NCBI RefSeq assembly: GCF_003024515.2
Contig: NZ_PYIX02000024.1
Location: 1-64,000, forward strand
Length of the DNA: 64,000 bases
From: Acinetobacter sichuanensis
GTDB taxonomy: Bacteria > Pseudomonadota > Gammaproteobacteria > Pseudomonadales > Moraxellaceae
Reading direction: 5' to 3'
Shown here: positions 37,853 to 47,155 of the stretch, in pieces
Layout of the letters: each line of letters begins with the position of its first letter
Position numbering within the stretch: position 1 is the stretch's first letter
The notes under the pieces: generated by a model
Told to the model about the DNA's origin: nothing
What the model saw: the letters and a program-made list of their open reading frames with translations, nothing else
Databases searched by the model: none
Program-made: the position numbers and the translations under genes

Positions 37853-38581
37853 ATGTCATTAAGCCCGCAGAAACCCTTAAATATTGTCGCTGTATCAGGT
37901 GGTTTGAATAATCCATCAAAAACAGAAAGTTTAGTCCAAGCAATTTTAAATGAGCTCAGTGAAGCAACGCCTATTAATGTACATTTCATTAAATTTAGTG
38001 AAATTGCACATCTACTAGGAGGTGCAATTTACCGTAATCAACTTCCGCAACGGGTACAAGATGATCTTGCTGCCGTTGAAGCCGCTGATGCACTCATTGT
38101 TGGTACACCTGTTTATCGAGCTTCTTTCACAGGATTATTTAAGCATTTTTTTGATTTTGTAGAACAAACTGCTTTAGTTGATGTACCTGTTTTATTGGCA
38201 GCATCAGGTGGTAGTGACCGTCATGCACTGGTACTTGAACATCAACTACGCCCATTGTTTAGTTTTTTTCAAGCACAAACTTTGCCTATTGGCGTTTATG
38301 CCACGGATCGCGACTTTACACCTGAATACACCATTCATAGTGAATTATTACGTGATCGTATCACCTTAGCAATTGCACGTGCCTTACCAATTTTAGAATG
38401 GGCACCTGCTAAAGGGCAACGTGCAAATGTCATTAAAGAAAAGTCTCAACAAGCAGCACAAAATCTTGGTATTAATAAACAAATTGAACAAGAGGATGTA
38501 TTACCATCCGCAGCAGTGCCAAGCCTAGATGCTGCTGAAGCTCGACTTCATCATAAAAAGCCAAAAACACAAGTGGCTTAA
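37853..38581 (+). CDS. msuE: NAD(P)H-dependent FMN reductase, MsuE type
   Basis: This flavodoxin-fold reductase has 242 residues and supplies reduced FMN to sulfur-scavenging monooxygenases. Family features: VAVSGGLNNPSKTESLVQAIL (FMN phosphate loop, 12-32), ADALIVGTPVYRASFTGLFKHFFDFV and LLAASGGSDRHALVLEHQLRPLFSFFQA. A polar C-terminal tail of about 60 residues is longer than in SsuE. It lies 46 bp before sfnG, so it is the likely electron partner for dimethyl sulfone use. Confidence 0.9.
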   Translation: MSLSPQKPLNIVAVSGGLNNPSKTESLVQAILNELSEATPINVHFIKFSEIAHLLGGAIYRNQLPQRVQDDLAAVEAADALIVGTPVYRASFTGLFKHFFDFVEQTALVDVPVLLAASGGSDRHALVLEHQLRPLFSFFQAQTLPIGVYATDRDFTPEYTIHSELLRDRITLAIARALPILEWAPAKGQRANVIKEKSQQAAQNLGINKQIEQEDVLPSAAVPSLDAAEARLHHKKPKTQVA

Positions 38582-38627
38582 ATCTATTATTAAAAATTTA
38601 AGTATTAAAAATGCGAGGGCAAGCAAC

Positions 38628-39731
38628 ATGTCAAAAAATCAAAATATCACGTTTGCTTACTGGGTACCTAATGTAAGTGGCGGTTTAGTGGTCAGTAATA
38701 TTGAACAACGTACAGATTGGAGCTATGAATACAATGTACGTTTGGCACAAGCCGCTGAAAAAAGTGGTTTTGAATATGCACTCACACAAATTCGTTTTAC
38801 AGCAGGTTATAACGCTGAAAATCAACATGAGTCTGTCAGCTTTAGTCATGCAATTTTAGCAAAAACAGAAAAACTCAAAGTGATCGCGGCTATTTTACCT
38901 GGTCCATGGAAACCTGCGCTTGCCGCTAAACAATTAGCAACGATTGATCATCTCACAAATGGGCGTATTGCCATTAATGTGGTCAGTGGTTGGTTTAGAG
39001 GTGAGTTTGATGCCATTGGTGAGCCTTGGCCCGAGCATGATGAGCGCTATGTGCGCTCAGAGGAATTTATTCGTACCTTAAAAGGAATTTGGACAACCAA
39101 TAATTATAGTTTTGATGGTAAATATTATCAGTTTAAAGACTACACGCTTTCACCAAAACCTGTTCAAAAACCACATATTGAGATTTTTCAAGGCGGAAGT
39201 TCTCGTGCTGCGCGAGATATGGCATCTCGTGTATCAGATTGGTATTTTACCAATGGGAATAGTCCTGAAGAACTGAAAAAGCAAATCGATGATATCCGTG
39301 AAAAAGCGAAATTAAATGGTCATCATGTCAAAATTGGTGTGAATGCTTTTATTATTGCTCGTGATACAGAAGAAGAAGCTCAAGCTGTTTTACAAGAAAT
39401 TGTTGATAAAGCAAATGTTGAAGCTGTTCATGCCTTTGGCGATGCAACACGTGAGGCAGGTGCGGCATCTAAAGAAGGTGAAGGAAACTGGGCAAAATCT
39501 ACTTTTGAAGATTTAGTCCAATACAATGATGGCTTTAAAACCAACTTAATTGGAACTCCGCAACAAATTGCTGAACGTATTCTTGAGCTGAAAAATGTCG
39601 GTGTTGATTTAGTGCTTTCAGGTTTTTTACACTTCATTGAAGAAGTTGAATATTTTGGTGAAAAAGTACTACCTTTGGTTCGTGAACTAGAAGCCAATCA
39701 ACAACAAACGATTACTGCTAAATCTGCATAA
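38628..39731 (+). CDS. sfnG: Dimethyl sulfone monooxygenase SfnG
   Basis: This FMNH2-dependent luciferase-family monooxygenase of 367 residues converts dimethyl sulfone to methanesulfinate and formaldehyde. The start at 38628 (MSKNQNITFAYWVPNVSGGLVVSNIEQRTDW) follows GCGAGGGCAAGCAAC. Family blocks: WVPNVSGGLVVSNI, GPWKPALAAKQLATIDHLTNGRIAINVVSGWFRGEFDAIGEPWPEHDERYVRSEEFI and EIFQGGSSRAARDMASRVSDWYFTNG. With msuE it forms a small sulfur-acquisition operon; in Pseudomonas such genes are induced by sulfate limitation. It ends at a terminator at 39768. Confidence 0.93.
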   Translation: MSKNQNITFAYWVPNVSGGLVVSNIEQRTDWSYEYNVRLAQAAEKSGFEYALTQIRFTAGYNAENQHESVSFSHAILAKTEKLKVIAAILPGPWKPALAAKQLATIDHLTNGRIAINVVSGWFRGEFDAIGEPWPEHDERYVRSEEFIRTLKGIWTTNNYSFDGKYYQFKDYTLSPKPVQKPHIEIFQGGSSRAARDMASRVSDWYFTNGNSPEELKKQIDDIREKAKLNGHHVKIGVNAFIIARDTEEEAQAVLQEIVDKANVEAVHAFGDATREAGAASKEGEGNWAKSTFEDLVQYNDGFKTNLIGTPQQIAERILELKNVGVDLVLSGFLHFIEEVEYFGEKVLPLVRELEANQQQTITAKSA

Positions 39732-39767
39732 AACAGATGATATTCGCCTTAAAAAGTTGATCCACTT

Positions 39768-39800
39768 TCCCTCTTGACTCGGCTTGAGGGATTTTTTTTT
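39768..39800 (+). terminator. Intrinsic terminator after sfnG
   Basis: Arms TCCCTC and GAGGGA with an extra internal pairing TTG/CTT, followed by a run of nine T residues. Confidence 0.8.
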
Positions 39801-39856
39801 GCATTTTTTGCATATAGCCGAGACCCAAAGCATGACCCTAAACCAGAAATAAAGTG

Positions 39857-40363
39857 TTAGCGATCCAGTTTTTTCAGTTGGTCAAGTTGCCCAAACACTT
39901 TTGCAAATTCTTCTATCGTTAATAAACCTGTTTGTTTAGCTTGAACATCACAATCGACTTTTTTTAATTGTTTCGCAATTAACCACTCTGCTTTAACAAT
40001 TGCGCCCATCAGCGCAGTATGCCCTTTTTGATCTCGCACACAACGATTTGCACCATGTTCCAATAAAGTCGTGACCGTATTTTGATGCCCATAATATGTT
40101 GCCATCATCAAAGCAGTAAAACCTTGCTGATTTTGCACATCAACAGGAAAACCATGCTCTAGAAACTCTTTGATGACTTCATTATTACCTGTACGTGCGG
40201 CTGCAAAAAATAAATCAATGAGTTCATTTTGTGCATGCTGTGTGACTTTAGCTTGTTCCTGCTCTATCTCTTGTGCAGAAACTGCACTTATTCCTAAGGT
40301 GAGTAATGTCATCATTACAATACTCAACAAAGATAGCATGATCCCTTGTAAATATATTTTCAT
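39857..40363 (-). CDS. ankB: Periplasmic ankyrin-repeat protein AnkB
   Basis: The 168-residue protein starts at the ATG at 40363, with GAGGAG placed 8 bp upstream. A signal peptide (GIMLSLLSIVMMTLLTLGISAVSAQ) targets it to the periplasm. Three ankyrin repeats cover about 55-160: NELIDLFFAAARTGNNEVIKEFLEHGFPVDVQ, NQQGFTALMMATYYGHQNTVTTLLEHGANRCVR and DQKGHTALMGAIVKAEWLIAKQL. It follows katB; in Pseudomonas aeruginosa the homologous gene downstream of katB is needed for full KatB activity, so a supporting role for the catalase is likely. Confidence 0.88.
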   Translation of the reverse strand: MKIYLQGIMLSLLSIVMMTLLTLGISAVSAQEIEQEQAKVTQHAQNELIDLFFAAARTGNNEVIKEFLEHGFPVDVQNQQGFTALMMATYYGHQNTVTTLLEHGANRCVRDQKGHTALMGAIVKAEWLIAKQLKKVDCDVQAKQTGLLTIEEFAKVFGQLDQLKKLDR

Positions 40364-40393
40364 TTCAAACACTCCTCATCAATATAACCAATG

Positions 40394-40441
40394 CCTGTAA
40401 AACTCCCCTAGGGTTGCAGGAAAGGATTCGAGTTTTACAGG
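40394..40441 (-). promoter_or_regulatory. Intercistronic hairpin between katB and ankB
   Basis: Perfect 12-base arms CCTGTAAAACTC and GAGTTTTACAGG enclose a 24-base loop. No T-run follows on the minus strand, so it is more likely an mRNA processing or stability element than a terminator. Confidence 0.5.
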
Positions 40442-40499
40442 ACTTTTCGGAGGTGACATCCTTGATGCCCTAGTCACCAATACGCACAACTAGACCAAA

Positions 40500-42020
40500 T
40501 TAATCTTTCAATTTCGCTGCTTTTGCTTGTACTTGTTTAAGATCACCATTTACCGCTTTCGTTAAACGTGTTCCATAATCAGCATCAGCTTTATAGAAAT
40601 AAGACAGCATGATATGCTTAGTTTCAGCATCTTTAACCTGACCCAAGTCCGCAGCAAGGTTACGAATCAAGTCCGTTTTTTCTAAGGCTGAATATGAACG
40701 GTACAACTCACCTGCCTGTTTAAAAGGTTGCTCTTTCTGAATCGCTTGCTGAAGCACTTTGTCACCCAATGGTGTATTGATTGCTTTAGCATGCTCAGTT
40801 GCAGGTTTAGGTGATTTCAAGCTTGGTTCATAGTTCACATCTGAATCACGCTCAGATATGTTCATAAAACCTTCTTGGTTGTTGTTATTCACTTTAACCA
40901 ATGGACGGTTCACTGGAATTTGCTGGTGATTTGCACCTAAACGATACATTTGAGTATCTGAATAAGAGAAAATACGACCTTGTAACAAACGATCTTCTGA
41001 CGGTTCAATACCTGGTACCAAGTTGCCTGGCGCAAATGCAGATTGCTCAGTTTCATTGAAGAAATTCTTTGGCATACGGTTTAAAGTTAACGTACCCACT
41101 TTAGTTTCAGGAATTAAATTACTTGGCCAGATTTTGGTTGCATCGAGTGGATTGAAGTCAAAATTATCTAGATCTTTTGGATCAAGTACCTGAATATACA
41201 AGTCCCATTTCGGGAACTTACCTGCATTGATTGTATTGTAAAGATCGTTGGTTAAATGGTTGAAATCCTTCGCTTGCATCGCTTGGGTTTCTTCCATGTT
41301 CATGCCTTTTAAACCTTGCTGAGTACGGAAATTAAATTTCACATATTTATACTCACCTTTGGCATTGTACAATTTGAAAGCATGTACCCCGAAACCATCC
41401 AAGTTACGATAGCTTGCTGGTGTACCCAAGTTTGAATACACATAAGTCAGCATATTCACTGCCCAAGGCTGACTTTGTAAGAAGTCAAAAACGCGATTGG
41501 CATCTTGAACATTAGATACTGGGCTTGGCTTCATTGCGTGGATAAAATCAGGGAATTTAATCGCATCACGGATAAAGAAGACAGGTAAGTTGTTACCTAC
41601 TAAGTCCCAGTTACCTTCCTGCGTATAAAATTTCAGACCAAAACCATGCGGGTCACGCAATGTTTCAGGTGAACCTTTAGGATGAATGACCGTTGAAAAA
41701 CGCAAAAATACAGGTGTTTTTGTTCCTGCTTTAAACAATGACGCAATGGTTAAATCAGATAAATCTTTCGTTGCAACAAACTCACCGTATGCCCCTGTAC
41801 CACGTGCATGTACAACACGCTCAGGAATACGCTCACGTCCGAAACGTTGTAATTTTTGAACTAACTGTACATCTTGTAAAAGAACTGAACCATACTCACC
41901 TGCTGTAATTGAGTTTTGGTTATCGCCCACTGGCGCACCGTTGTCTTTTGTTAGCGGTGCTGCTTGAACTACTGCTGTTGCTGCTGCGAGCATGGCAACA
42001 AGTAATGAACGCTTAAACAT
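40500..42020 (-). CDS. katB: Periplasmic catalase KatB
   Basis: This monofunctional heme catalase of 506 residues carries an N-terminal signal peptide (MFKRSLLVAMLAAATAVVQA), unlike KatA-type enzymes, so it works in the periplasm. The distal His is in RIPERVVHARGTGAYGEF (about 66-83), FLRFSTVIHPKGSPETLRDPHGFGLKFYTQEGNWDLVGNNLPVFFIRDAIKFPDFIHA is the conserved core, and the heme-binding Tyr lies in GRIFSYSDTQMYRLGANH. It is followed by ankB as in Pseudomonas. The upstream region has an inverted repeat TTATC-N7-GATAA near 42070, but no convincing OxyR site. Confidence 0.95.
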   Translation of the reverse strand: MFKRSLLVAMLAAATAVVQAAPLTKDNGAPVGDNQNSITAGEYGSVLLQDVQLVQKLQRFGRERIPERVVHARGTGAYGEFVATKDLSDLTIASLFKAGTKTPVFLRFSTVIHPKGSPETLRDPHGFGLKFYTQEGNWDLVGNNLPVFFIRDAIKFPDFIHAMKPSPVSNVQDANRVFDFLQSQPWAVNMLTYVYSNLGTPASYRNLDGFGVHAFKLYNAKGEYKYVKFNFRTQQGLKGMNMEETQAMQAKDFNHLTNDLYNTINAGKFPKWDLYIQVLDPKDLDNFDFNPLDATKIWPSNLIPETKVGTLTLNRMPKNFFNETEQSAFAPGNLVPGIEPSEDRLLQGRIFSYSDTQMYRLGANHQQIPVNRPLVKVNNNNQEGFMNISERDSDVNYEPSLKSPKPATEHAKAINTPLGDKVLQQAIQKEQPFKQAGELYRSYSALEKTDLIRNLAADLGQVKDAETKHIMLSYFYKADADYGTRLTKAVNGDLKQVQAKAAKLKD

Positions 42021-42249
42021 GTTAATCTCTCAAATATCTACCTTTCCTGCTATACTTAAATTACACATTTATCGTTAATTGATAAAACCGCTTATTATTA
42101 TAAAAATAATCGGATAAATAGATTAATAAATCTACTTTCTATAATTCTCATATTTTTCAATACATTATATTTTTTCAGTCATTTCAATTATCTAAGCTCT
42201 AAATTTGATAAAATTCATATGGTTAAAAAATATCAGTCATGGTTCAAAT

Positions 42250-42690
42250 ATGCGCGCGTTATTACAACGAGTTTTAGAAGCAAAAGTAGTTGTTGATGGT
42301 CAAATCACAGGTGAAATCCAAACGGGTATCTTGGTTTTTTTAGGTCTAGGCAAAGATGATAATTTTGAAAAAGGCAAAAAGCTGATTGATAAAATTTTGA
42401 AATATCGTTTTTTTGATGATGAACAAGGCAAAATGGGCTGGAATGTTAGTCAAGCTGGTGGTGGTATTTTACTGGTTTCACAATTTACCCTCATGGCACA
42501 GACTCAAAAAGGTCTACGTCCTGATTTTGGTCCTGCGATGCCGCCAAGTGAGGCTGAAGCACTCTATAATCAACTGGTTGAGTATGCCAAAACACAATTT
42601 GAACATGTACAAACGGGTATTTTCGCTGCCGATATGAAAGTTCAGTTGGTCAATGATGGACCCGTGACCTTTAATTTAGAAGTTGAGTAA
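42250..42690 (+). CDS. dtd: D-aminoacyl-tRNA deacylase
   Basis: This proofreading enzyme removes D-amino acids wrongly attached to tRNA. From the ATG at 42250 (MRALLQRV) it has 146 residues, the normal length. Signature blocks: GILVFLGLGKDD, SQFTLMA (80s), GLRPDFGPAMPP (the Gly-cisPro region of the family is nearby) and NDGPVTFNLE at the C-terminus. It is a single gene. Confidence 0.96.
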   Translation: MRALLQRVLEAKVVVDGQITGEIQTGILVFLGLGKDDNFEKGKKLIDKILKYRFFDDEQGKMGWNVSQAGGGILLVSQFTLMAQTQKGLRPDFGPAMPPSEAEALYNQLVEYAKTQFEHVQTGIFAADMKVQLVNDGPVTFNLEVE

Positions 42691-42696
42691 CTCATA

Positions 42697-43089
42697 TTAT
42701 TTCGATTGCATAGAAAAATTACCTGAAGCCATCACCTCCAATGTTGGGTCAATTTCCAGTTGAAGTTGACCTACTGTGCCCTTTTCAATCACAAAGTCCA
42801 TATGCGTTCGATGCGCCTGTCCTTGTTGATCTATCACATCAATCATGAGGTCGGTGTCTTGTGAACTTGGTAAATACTGATGCAGTGTCGAAAATGCAGG
42901 TAACTGTTTAAAGCACAACTGACCTTGTTTATAAGTCACTTTGACTTCAACAACTCGTGTTACGGTTTTATTCAAAATATAGAGATCAATAAAAGTTGTG
43001 GCAGGTGTTGGTTTTAACTGAGTACATCCGTTGAATAAGCTACTCACCAATAAACTTAAAATCAGTATTTTTATATTTTTTATTTTCAT
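42697..43089 (-). CDS. Hypothetical lipoprotein
   Basis: Not recognised. From the ATG at 43089 it has 130 residues with a lipoprotein signal (IKILILSLLVSSLFNGC). The mature part looks like a beta-sandwich: alternating strand pattern (TFIDLYILNKTVTRVVEVKVTYKQGQLCFKQLPAFSTLHQYL ... DLMIDVIDQQGQAHRTHMDFVIEKGTVGQLQLEI). It overlaps no other gene and converges with dtd, whose stop is 6 bp away. Confidence 0.7.
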   Translation of the reverse strand: MKIKNIKILILSLLVSSLFNGCTQLKPTPATTFIDLYILNKTVTRVVEVKVTYKQGQLCFKQLPAFSTLHQYLPSSQDTDLMIDVIDQQGQAHRTHMDFVIEKGTVGQLQLEIDPTLEVMASGNFSMQSK

Positions 43090-43149
43090 TCTTTTATATA
43101 GCAAGAAACTGATGCGTTTTATTCATCAGTCTCTATACTTCAAGCAAAA

Positions 43150-43629
43150 TTAGCGACCTGTCTTTTCTTTAAGAAACTGACGTGCCAATGCAATTTTCTC
43201 TTTGACAGGTTTTGGCACTTTAGGTGGAATCAATTTAGCCACTTGGTTAAACCAAACCAATAAGCTGAAATCACCTTCCATTTTAATTGTGCCGTTTTGC
43301 ATGCCTGTCATAAATGCACTTGGATCGCCTTTCATTAAAGTTTTTACACCTTGCTCACTATCAGCAAATTGTAAAATGAAATCAGCCTTTTCCTCAGCAC
43401 CTGAAACCGTATCAATTTGACCATTATTTACAAGGATTTGACGTGCAACTCCTAAATCTGTCCCTATTTGAATACGGAATTGACGATCATGGGTCAACTC
43501 AATAAATTTTGGACTCGTACGTGCCAATTGCTTCATACGAAGTGCTAAACCTAATACGAGTAGATCGAGTGGATCTGTACTTGCATCTACGATTGGTAAC
43601 TTCACAACTGGAATTGAAGAAAGTTTCAT
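43150..43629 (-). CDS. SCP2 sterol-binding domain protein
   Basis: The 159-residue protein from the ATG at 43629 (MKLSSIPVVKLP) has an SCP2-like lipid-binding domain: DRQFRIQIGTDLGVARQILVNNGQIDTVSGAEEKADFILQFADSEQGVKTLMKGDPSAFMTGMQNGTIKMEGDFSLLVWFNQVAKLIPP. The family resembles UbiJ and SCP-2 domains that bind isoprenoid or fatty lipids. It has no membrane segment. It sits upstream of the lipoprotein gene on the same strand, 60 bp apart. The longer reading frame upstream is not supported. Confidence 0.85.
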   Translation of the reverse strand: MKLSSIPVVKLPIVDASTDPLDLLVLGLALRMKQLARTSPKFIELTHDRQFRIQIGTDLGVARQILVNNGQIDTVSGAEEKADFILQFADSEQGVKTLMKGDPSAFMTGMQNGTIKMEGDFSLLVWFNQVAKLIPPKVPKPVKEKIALARQFLKEKTGR

Positions 43630-43809
43630 GACATTTAAGCCTGTTGTTTTAATATAAAAAAATCTATTCACCATCCTAGCATAACTTGTTATTTGCAATA
43701 CAAGACTTCTAACAAAACTATACTCAGAAAAAGGTATATCATTCACTATACCTTTGAAATGTCTTTTTTCATTATTTTATTGAACTCTAAAGTCAGTCAT
43801 TTAGTTTTG

Positions 43810-44124
43810 CTAATCCTCTTCATATACTGGGGTATGTTCAATATATTGACGATTTTGCAAAGTTTTTTGTGCCAAACGATCTGCTCTTAACAGCAAAACA
43901 ATCAATGCACTCATGGCAATAATAATTGCGGTTAAATAACTATAGGGAACCGATAAATCAAAAAAATTCTGTACGTTAAACCGTATCGTCTCCAATATGC
44001 CCCAGAAGACCATTCCAGCAAACATAAATCCCAACCAATGACGATAAGGAGAAAAAAACACAGTAGCCAACGCTACGGCAATTAGACTAAATCCAATCAA
44101 TGTTGCCCATGTCGCTGATACCAT
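43810..44124 (-). CDS. Small hypothetical membrane protein
   Basis: Not recognised. The 104-residue protein has three hydrophobic segments (ATLIGFSLIAVALATVFFS, WLGFMFAGMVFWGILETI, YLTAIIIAMSALIVLLLRA) and a charged C-terminus (EHTPVYEED). A GGAGG ribosome site 7 bp before the ATG at 44124 selects this start over the ones upstream. It is a single gene. Confidence 0.75.
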   Translation of the reverse strand: MVSATWATLIGFSLIAVALATVFFSPYRHWLGFMFAGMVFWGILETIRFNVQNFFDLSVPYSYLTAIIIAMSALIVLLLRADRLAQKTLQNRQYIEHTPVYEED

Positions 44125-44537
44125 AGAAACCTCCATCAAAATGATACGTGAACCTCATAGAGGCGTTTACACAACCACTTTTATCAAGCCAATATTTTTT
44201 CTTTGCAATTTTACCAAAGCTTATATGCTGCATTATGGCGTATTTTTTTTAGAAGAAAATACCTGTTTTTAGGTAAGACGACACACTTTGTCGTCATAGT
44301 ATTTTGTCATTACACTTTTCACCATGATTATTTTCAGCGACTCTAATCAAACTCAGCTTTTGCGTGTCATTACAAAAAAATCAAGTGACTTTTTGTACAA
44401 ATGAGGTTTTTTTTCAACTGTACAATTTAAAACCAAATAAAGTGTGATGTAATTCACATATGTAAATATATTTTATCAATAAAAAAGAGCAACTTAGCGT
44501 TACTCTTCTTTTAAAAAATAGCAATTTTGTTGTGTGC
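44125..44537. other. Intergenic region with several hairpins
   Basis: Besides the serB terminator, this gap holds two adjacent hairpins: TACCT/AGGTA with a TTTTT-containing loop (about 44262-44277), and GACGACA/TGTCGTC (about 44278-44296). There is no convincing gene; a small RNA is possible but unsupported. Confidence 0.4.
44485..44507 (-). terminator. Terminator of serB
   Basis: On the minus strand AAGAG and CTCTT arms with an inner AAC/GTT pairing are followed by TTTTATTG, 31 bp after the serB stop. Confidence 0.7.
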
Positions 44538-45758
44538 TTAAGCTCGGTTTAAATCTTTATCATGTACACCAAGTAAATATAAAACACCATCTAAACCAAC
44601 ACTAGAAATCGCCTGATTTGCATTTTGACGAACTAAGGGTTTTGCACGGAAAGCAACGCCTAAACCTGCTATTGAAAGCATTGGCAAATCATTTGCACCA
44701 TCCCCAACTGCAATTGCTTGCTCTAGAGAAATGCCCATTTTTTCAGCCAATTCAGTCAATAACAATGCTTTACGTGCACCATCAACAATATGACCTTTTA
44801 CTTCACCTGTCACAATGCCATCTTGCACATCCAAAATATTGGCATGTACTTCATCAATACCAAGTTTTGCTTGTAAATATTCAGCAAAATACTGGAAGCC
44901 ACCTGATAAAATTGCTGTTTTATAACCCAATGATTTTAAGGTTTTAATTAAACGTTCTGCGCCTTCTGTAACAGTCAGGCGTTCTGCAATTTTAGGCAGA
45001 ACAGAAGCATCTAGACCTTTTAATAACGCAACACGCGCACGGAAGCTTTGTTGAAAGTCCAATTCACCTTGCATGGCACGCTCAGTAATTTCAGCGACTT
45101 GCGCGCCAACACCTGCTTCTATTGCCAGTTCATCAATGACTTCTTGTTCAATTAAAGTGGAGTCCATATCAAAACAAACCAAACGACGATTACGGCGATA
45201 AGCATTGTCTTCTTGTACAGCAACATCAATGCTTGACTCGGCTGAAAGTCGAAGACATGCCGCACGCATGGCAGCAGCGTCTAACATTTGCCCACTTAAG
45301 CCAAATTGTACACATGAACGTTTTGGCTCATGGTCTTGTGCTTCTCTTTCAGGACGTCCCGAAAGACGAGTAACAGTTTCAATATTAAAACCTTGACTCG
45401 ACACAATATTTGTTACTGCTTGTAAATGAGCAGCCGTAAGCTCAGGTGCTAAAGCCGTTACAATATAACGTGTTCTGCCACCTTCACTTACCCATTGATC
45501 ATATTCCGCACCTGTAATTGGTTTAAATCGAACAGTGAGTCCAATATCGTGTGCTAAAATAAGGATATCTTTCATGGCTAAAGCCGTGGCGGTTTGGTCA
45601 TCTGACGAAACTACAATCCCTAAAGTCAACTGGTTATGAATGACTGCCTGCCCTACATCTAATATTTGCAAAGAATGTACGGACAACACTTGCATTAATC
45701 GAGTAAACTGATTGGGTTGGTCAGGTCCTAAAAATGATATAAGAATGATTTCTCGCAT
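44538..45758 (-). CDS. serB: Phosphoserine phosphatase
   Basis: This HAD-family enzyme catalyses the last step of serine synthesis. The 406-residue protein has an N-terminal ACT-like regulatory region (EIILISFLGPDQPNQFTRLMQVLSVHSLQILDVGQAVIHN) plus a second such unit (RYIVTALAPELTAAHLQAVTN), then the HAD domain with the DMDST motif (around 198), the motif II SGGF, and the GDGAND motif near 355. Length matches the two-ACT form found in Pseudomonas and Acinetobacter. It is divergent from the SMP-like membrane protein gene, a pairing also found in E. coli (serB/ytjB). Confidence 0.96.
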   Translation of the reverse strand: MREIILISFLGPDQPNQFTRLMQVLSVHSLQILDVGQAVIHNQLTLGIVVSSDDQTATALAMKDILILAHDIGLTVRFKPITGAEYDQWVSEGGRTRYIVTALAPELTAAHLQAVTNIVSSQGFNIETVTRLSGRPEREAQDHEPKRSCVQFGLSGQMLDAAAMRAACLRLSAESSIDVAVQEDNAYRRNRRLVCFDMDSTLIEQEVIDELAIEAGVGAQVAEITERAMQGELDFQQSFRARVALLKGLDASVLPKIAERLTVTEGAERLIKTLKSLGYKTAILSGGFQYFAEYLQAKLGIDEVHANILDVQDGIVTGEVKGHIVDGARKALLLTELAEKMGISLEQAIAVGDGANDLPMLSIAGLGVAFRAKPLVRQNANQAISSVGLDGVLYLLGVHDKDLNRA

Positions 45759-45835
45759 GAATTGACTCGGGTCTGAGCTACAACTATTGTTAGAATCATA
45801 ATCGAAATCGAATATTTTTTCTTTGGAAGTTTAAG

Positions 45836-47101
45836 TTGAATGCGCCAAGACAAGGGCTATTTGCTAGCCTACTGATTATAAGTTTTGCTTTACACACTTT
45901 TTTGATGGTAATTGCAACAACTCATCAACTCAATGCAAACCGCGCAAACCAAGGTCAACTCATGACCAGCCAGTTGGTTGCAGATAGTCTTTCTGAGCTT
46001 GAACCTGCCAATACAGTATCTTTAGCCCTGTTGGCAAATCGTTATGCGACTAATCCTAGCGTCGCTTCGATTCGCATTTTAGATGCACAGAAACAAGTGC
46101 TCGCAACCAGTGGCTTAGCAAAAACACGTCAAGGCGAAGTTTTTGTACGTGATGCATTACAAAATGAGAAAAAAGTTGGCAGCATCGAAATTACTTTAAT
46201 TAAACCAAGTATTGGTGAAATTTTACGTACCCAATGGTTGGCGATTTTAATTTCACTCATCATTCATAGTTTAATTTGGCTAGCATATCGCGCCATTGCA
46301 CGTCCTACACGTAGTGAATTTTTGGCACGTTTAAACAAAGAAGCGCGTTTAAAACATGAAATTCAACAACTAATGGAAGCATTAGAAGCAGAAAAAGCCG
46401 ATAAAATGTTGGCAATTGCGCAAGCAAAACAACAAGCAAAACCAAAACCAATGAAAGTTGAGAAACCTGTTGAGTTTGATAAAAATCAATCAGCGATAGC
46501 GCTTAACATTCAATATTATGACCCTAAACAATTGATGAATACAGTCAATCAATCTGTTTCTGTTCCTTATTTTAATTTATGTCAAATTTTCTTAAATAAG
46601 AGTATTGAATTATCAGCACAACATTTCAAACTCAACTCGAAAGATTTCACAGTACATCAAGAGTTTAGCCAACAAGGGGCAACAATTACTGTTCCTACAG
46701 AAAAACCCAATGCTTTACCTTGTATTTTAATGATTGGTTCTGTTTTTCAATTATTATCTGAAGTTCTGTATAAACGTTACCGTGAAGACAAACGCTTTGT
46801 TTTACAAACACGCTGTGCTGTAACAACTGAGGTTGAAGCAATGCAGCTTGATGCCTTACAAGCGGCAGAACGCTTATCCAATCATTTAATTGCTAAAGAA
46901 ATGGCTTTATACCTCAGCAATGAGCTGCTTAAACAAATTGGTGAGAACTATCAATTAGTTGCTATGCCAAATCCAACAAGTTTACTCACGCGTCATGCAT
47001 TTATGATCAACGGAATGAATGCTGAATCTGCAGAATTAGCTCAAACTATTCGTACTGAAATTTTAAAAGGTAAAAAGAAAGAAGTAATTTCAGCAGATTA
47101 A
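45836..47101 (+). CDS. SMP/AhpA-like membrane protein
   Basis: The 421-residue protein starts with a TTG (45836, GGAAG upstream); no nearby ATG gives a better start. A membrane helix (LFASLLIISFALHTFLMVI), a periplasmic part of about 100 residues (with SIRILDAQKQVLATSG) and a second helix (WLAILISLIIHSLIWLAYR) match the YtjB/AhpA (SMP_2) layout, and the divergent serB gene supports this. A coiled-coil (EARLKHEIQQLMEALEAEKADKMLAIAQAKQQAK) and a 220-residue soluble C-terminus are not part of short YtjB. Function unknown. Confidence 0.65.
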   Translation: MNAPRQGLFASLLIISFALHTFLMVIATTHQLNANRANQGQLMTSQLVADSLSELEPANTVSLALLANRYATNPSVASIRILDAQKQVLATSGLAKTRQGEVFVRDALQNEKKVGSIEITLIKPSIGEILRTQWLAILISLIIHSLIWLAYRAIARPTRSEFLARLNKEARLKHEIQQLMEALEAEKADKMLAIAQAKQQAKPKPMKVEKPVEFDKNQSAIALNIQYYDPKQLMNTVNQSVSVPYFNLCQIFLNKSIELSAQHFKLNSKDFTVHQEFSQQGATITVPTEKPNALPCILMIGSVFQLLSEVLYKRYREDKRFVLQTRCAVTTEVEAMQLDALQAAERLSNHLIAKEMALYLSNELLKQIGENYQLVAMPNPTSLLTRHAFMINGMNAESAELAQTIRTEILKGKKKEVISAD

Positions 47102-47126
47102 AATATCCCATCCATCCCAATATTTT

Positions 47127-47155
47127 AAAAGCACTTTTTTTAAAGTGCTTTTTTT
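47127..47155 (+). terminator. Terminator after SMP-like gene
   Basis: Arms AAAAGCACTTT and AAAGTGCTTTT (perfect) followed by TTTTTATA, 26 bp after the stop codon at 47101. Confidence 0.8.

Noticed and set aside
42021..42249. OxyR site before katB
   Set aside because: Only a loose TTATC-N7-GATAA repeat is present; the spaced ATAG/CTAT pattern of OxyR sites is missing.
44230..44330. Small RNA in the serB downstream gap
   Set aside because: Two short hairpins occur, but there is no promoter or T-tract pattern that would define a transcript.
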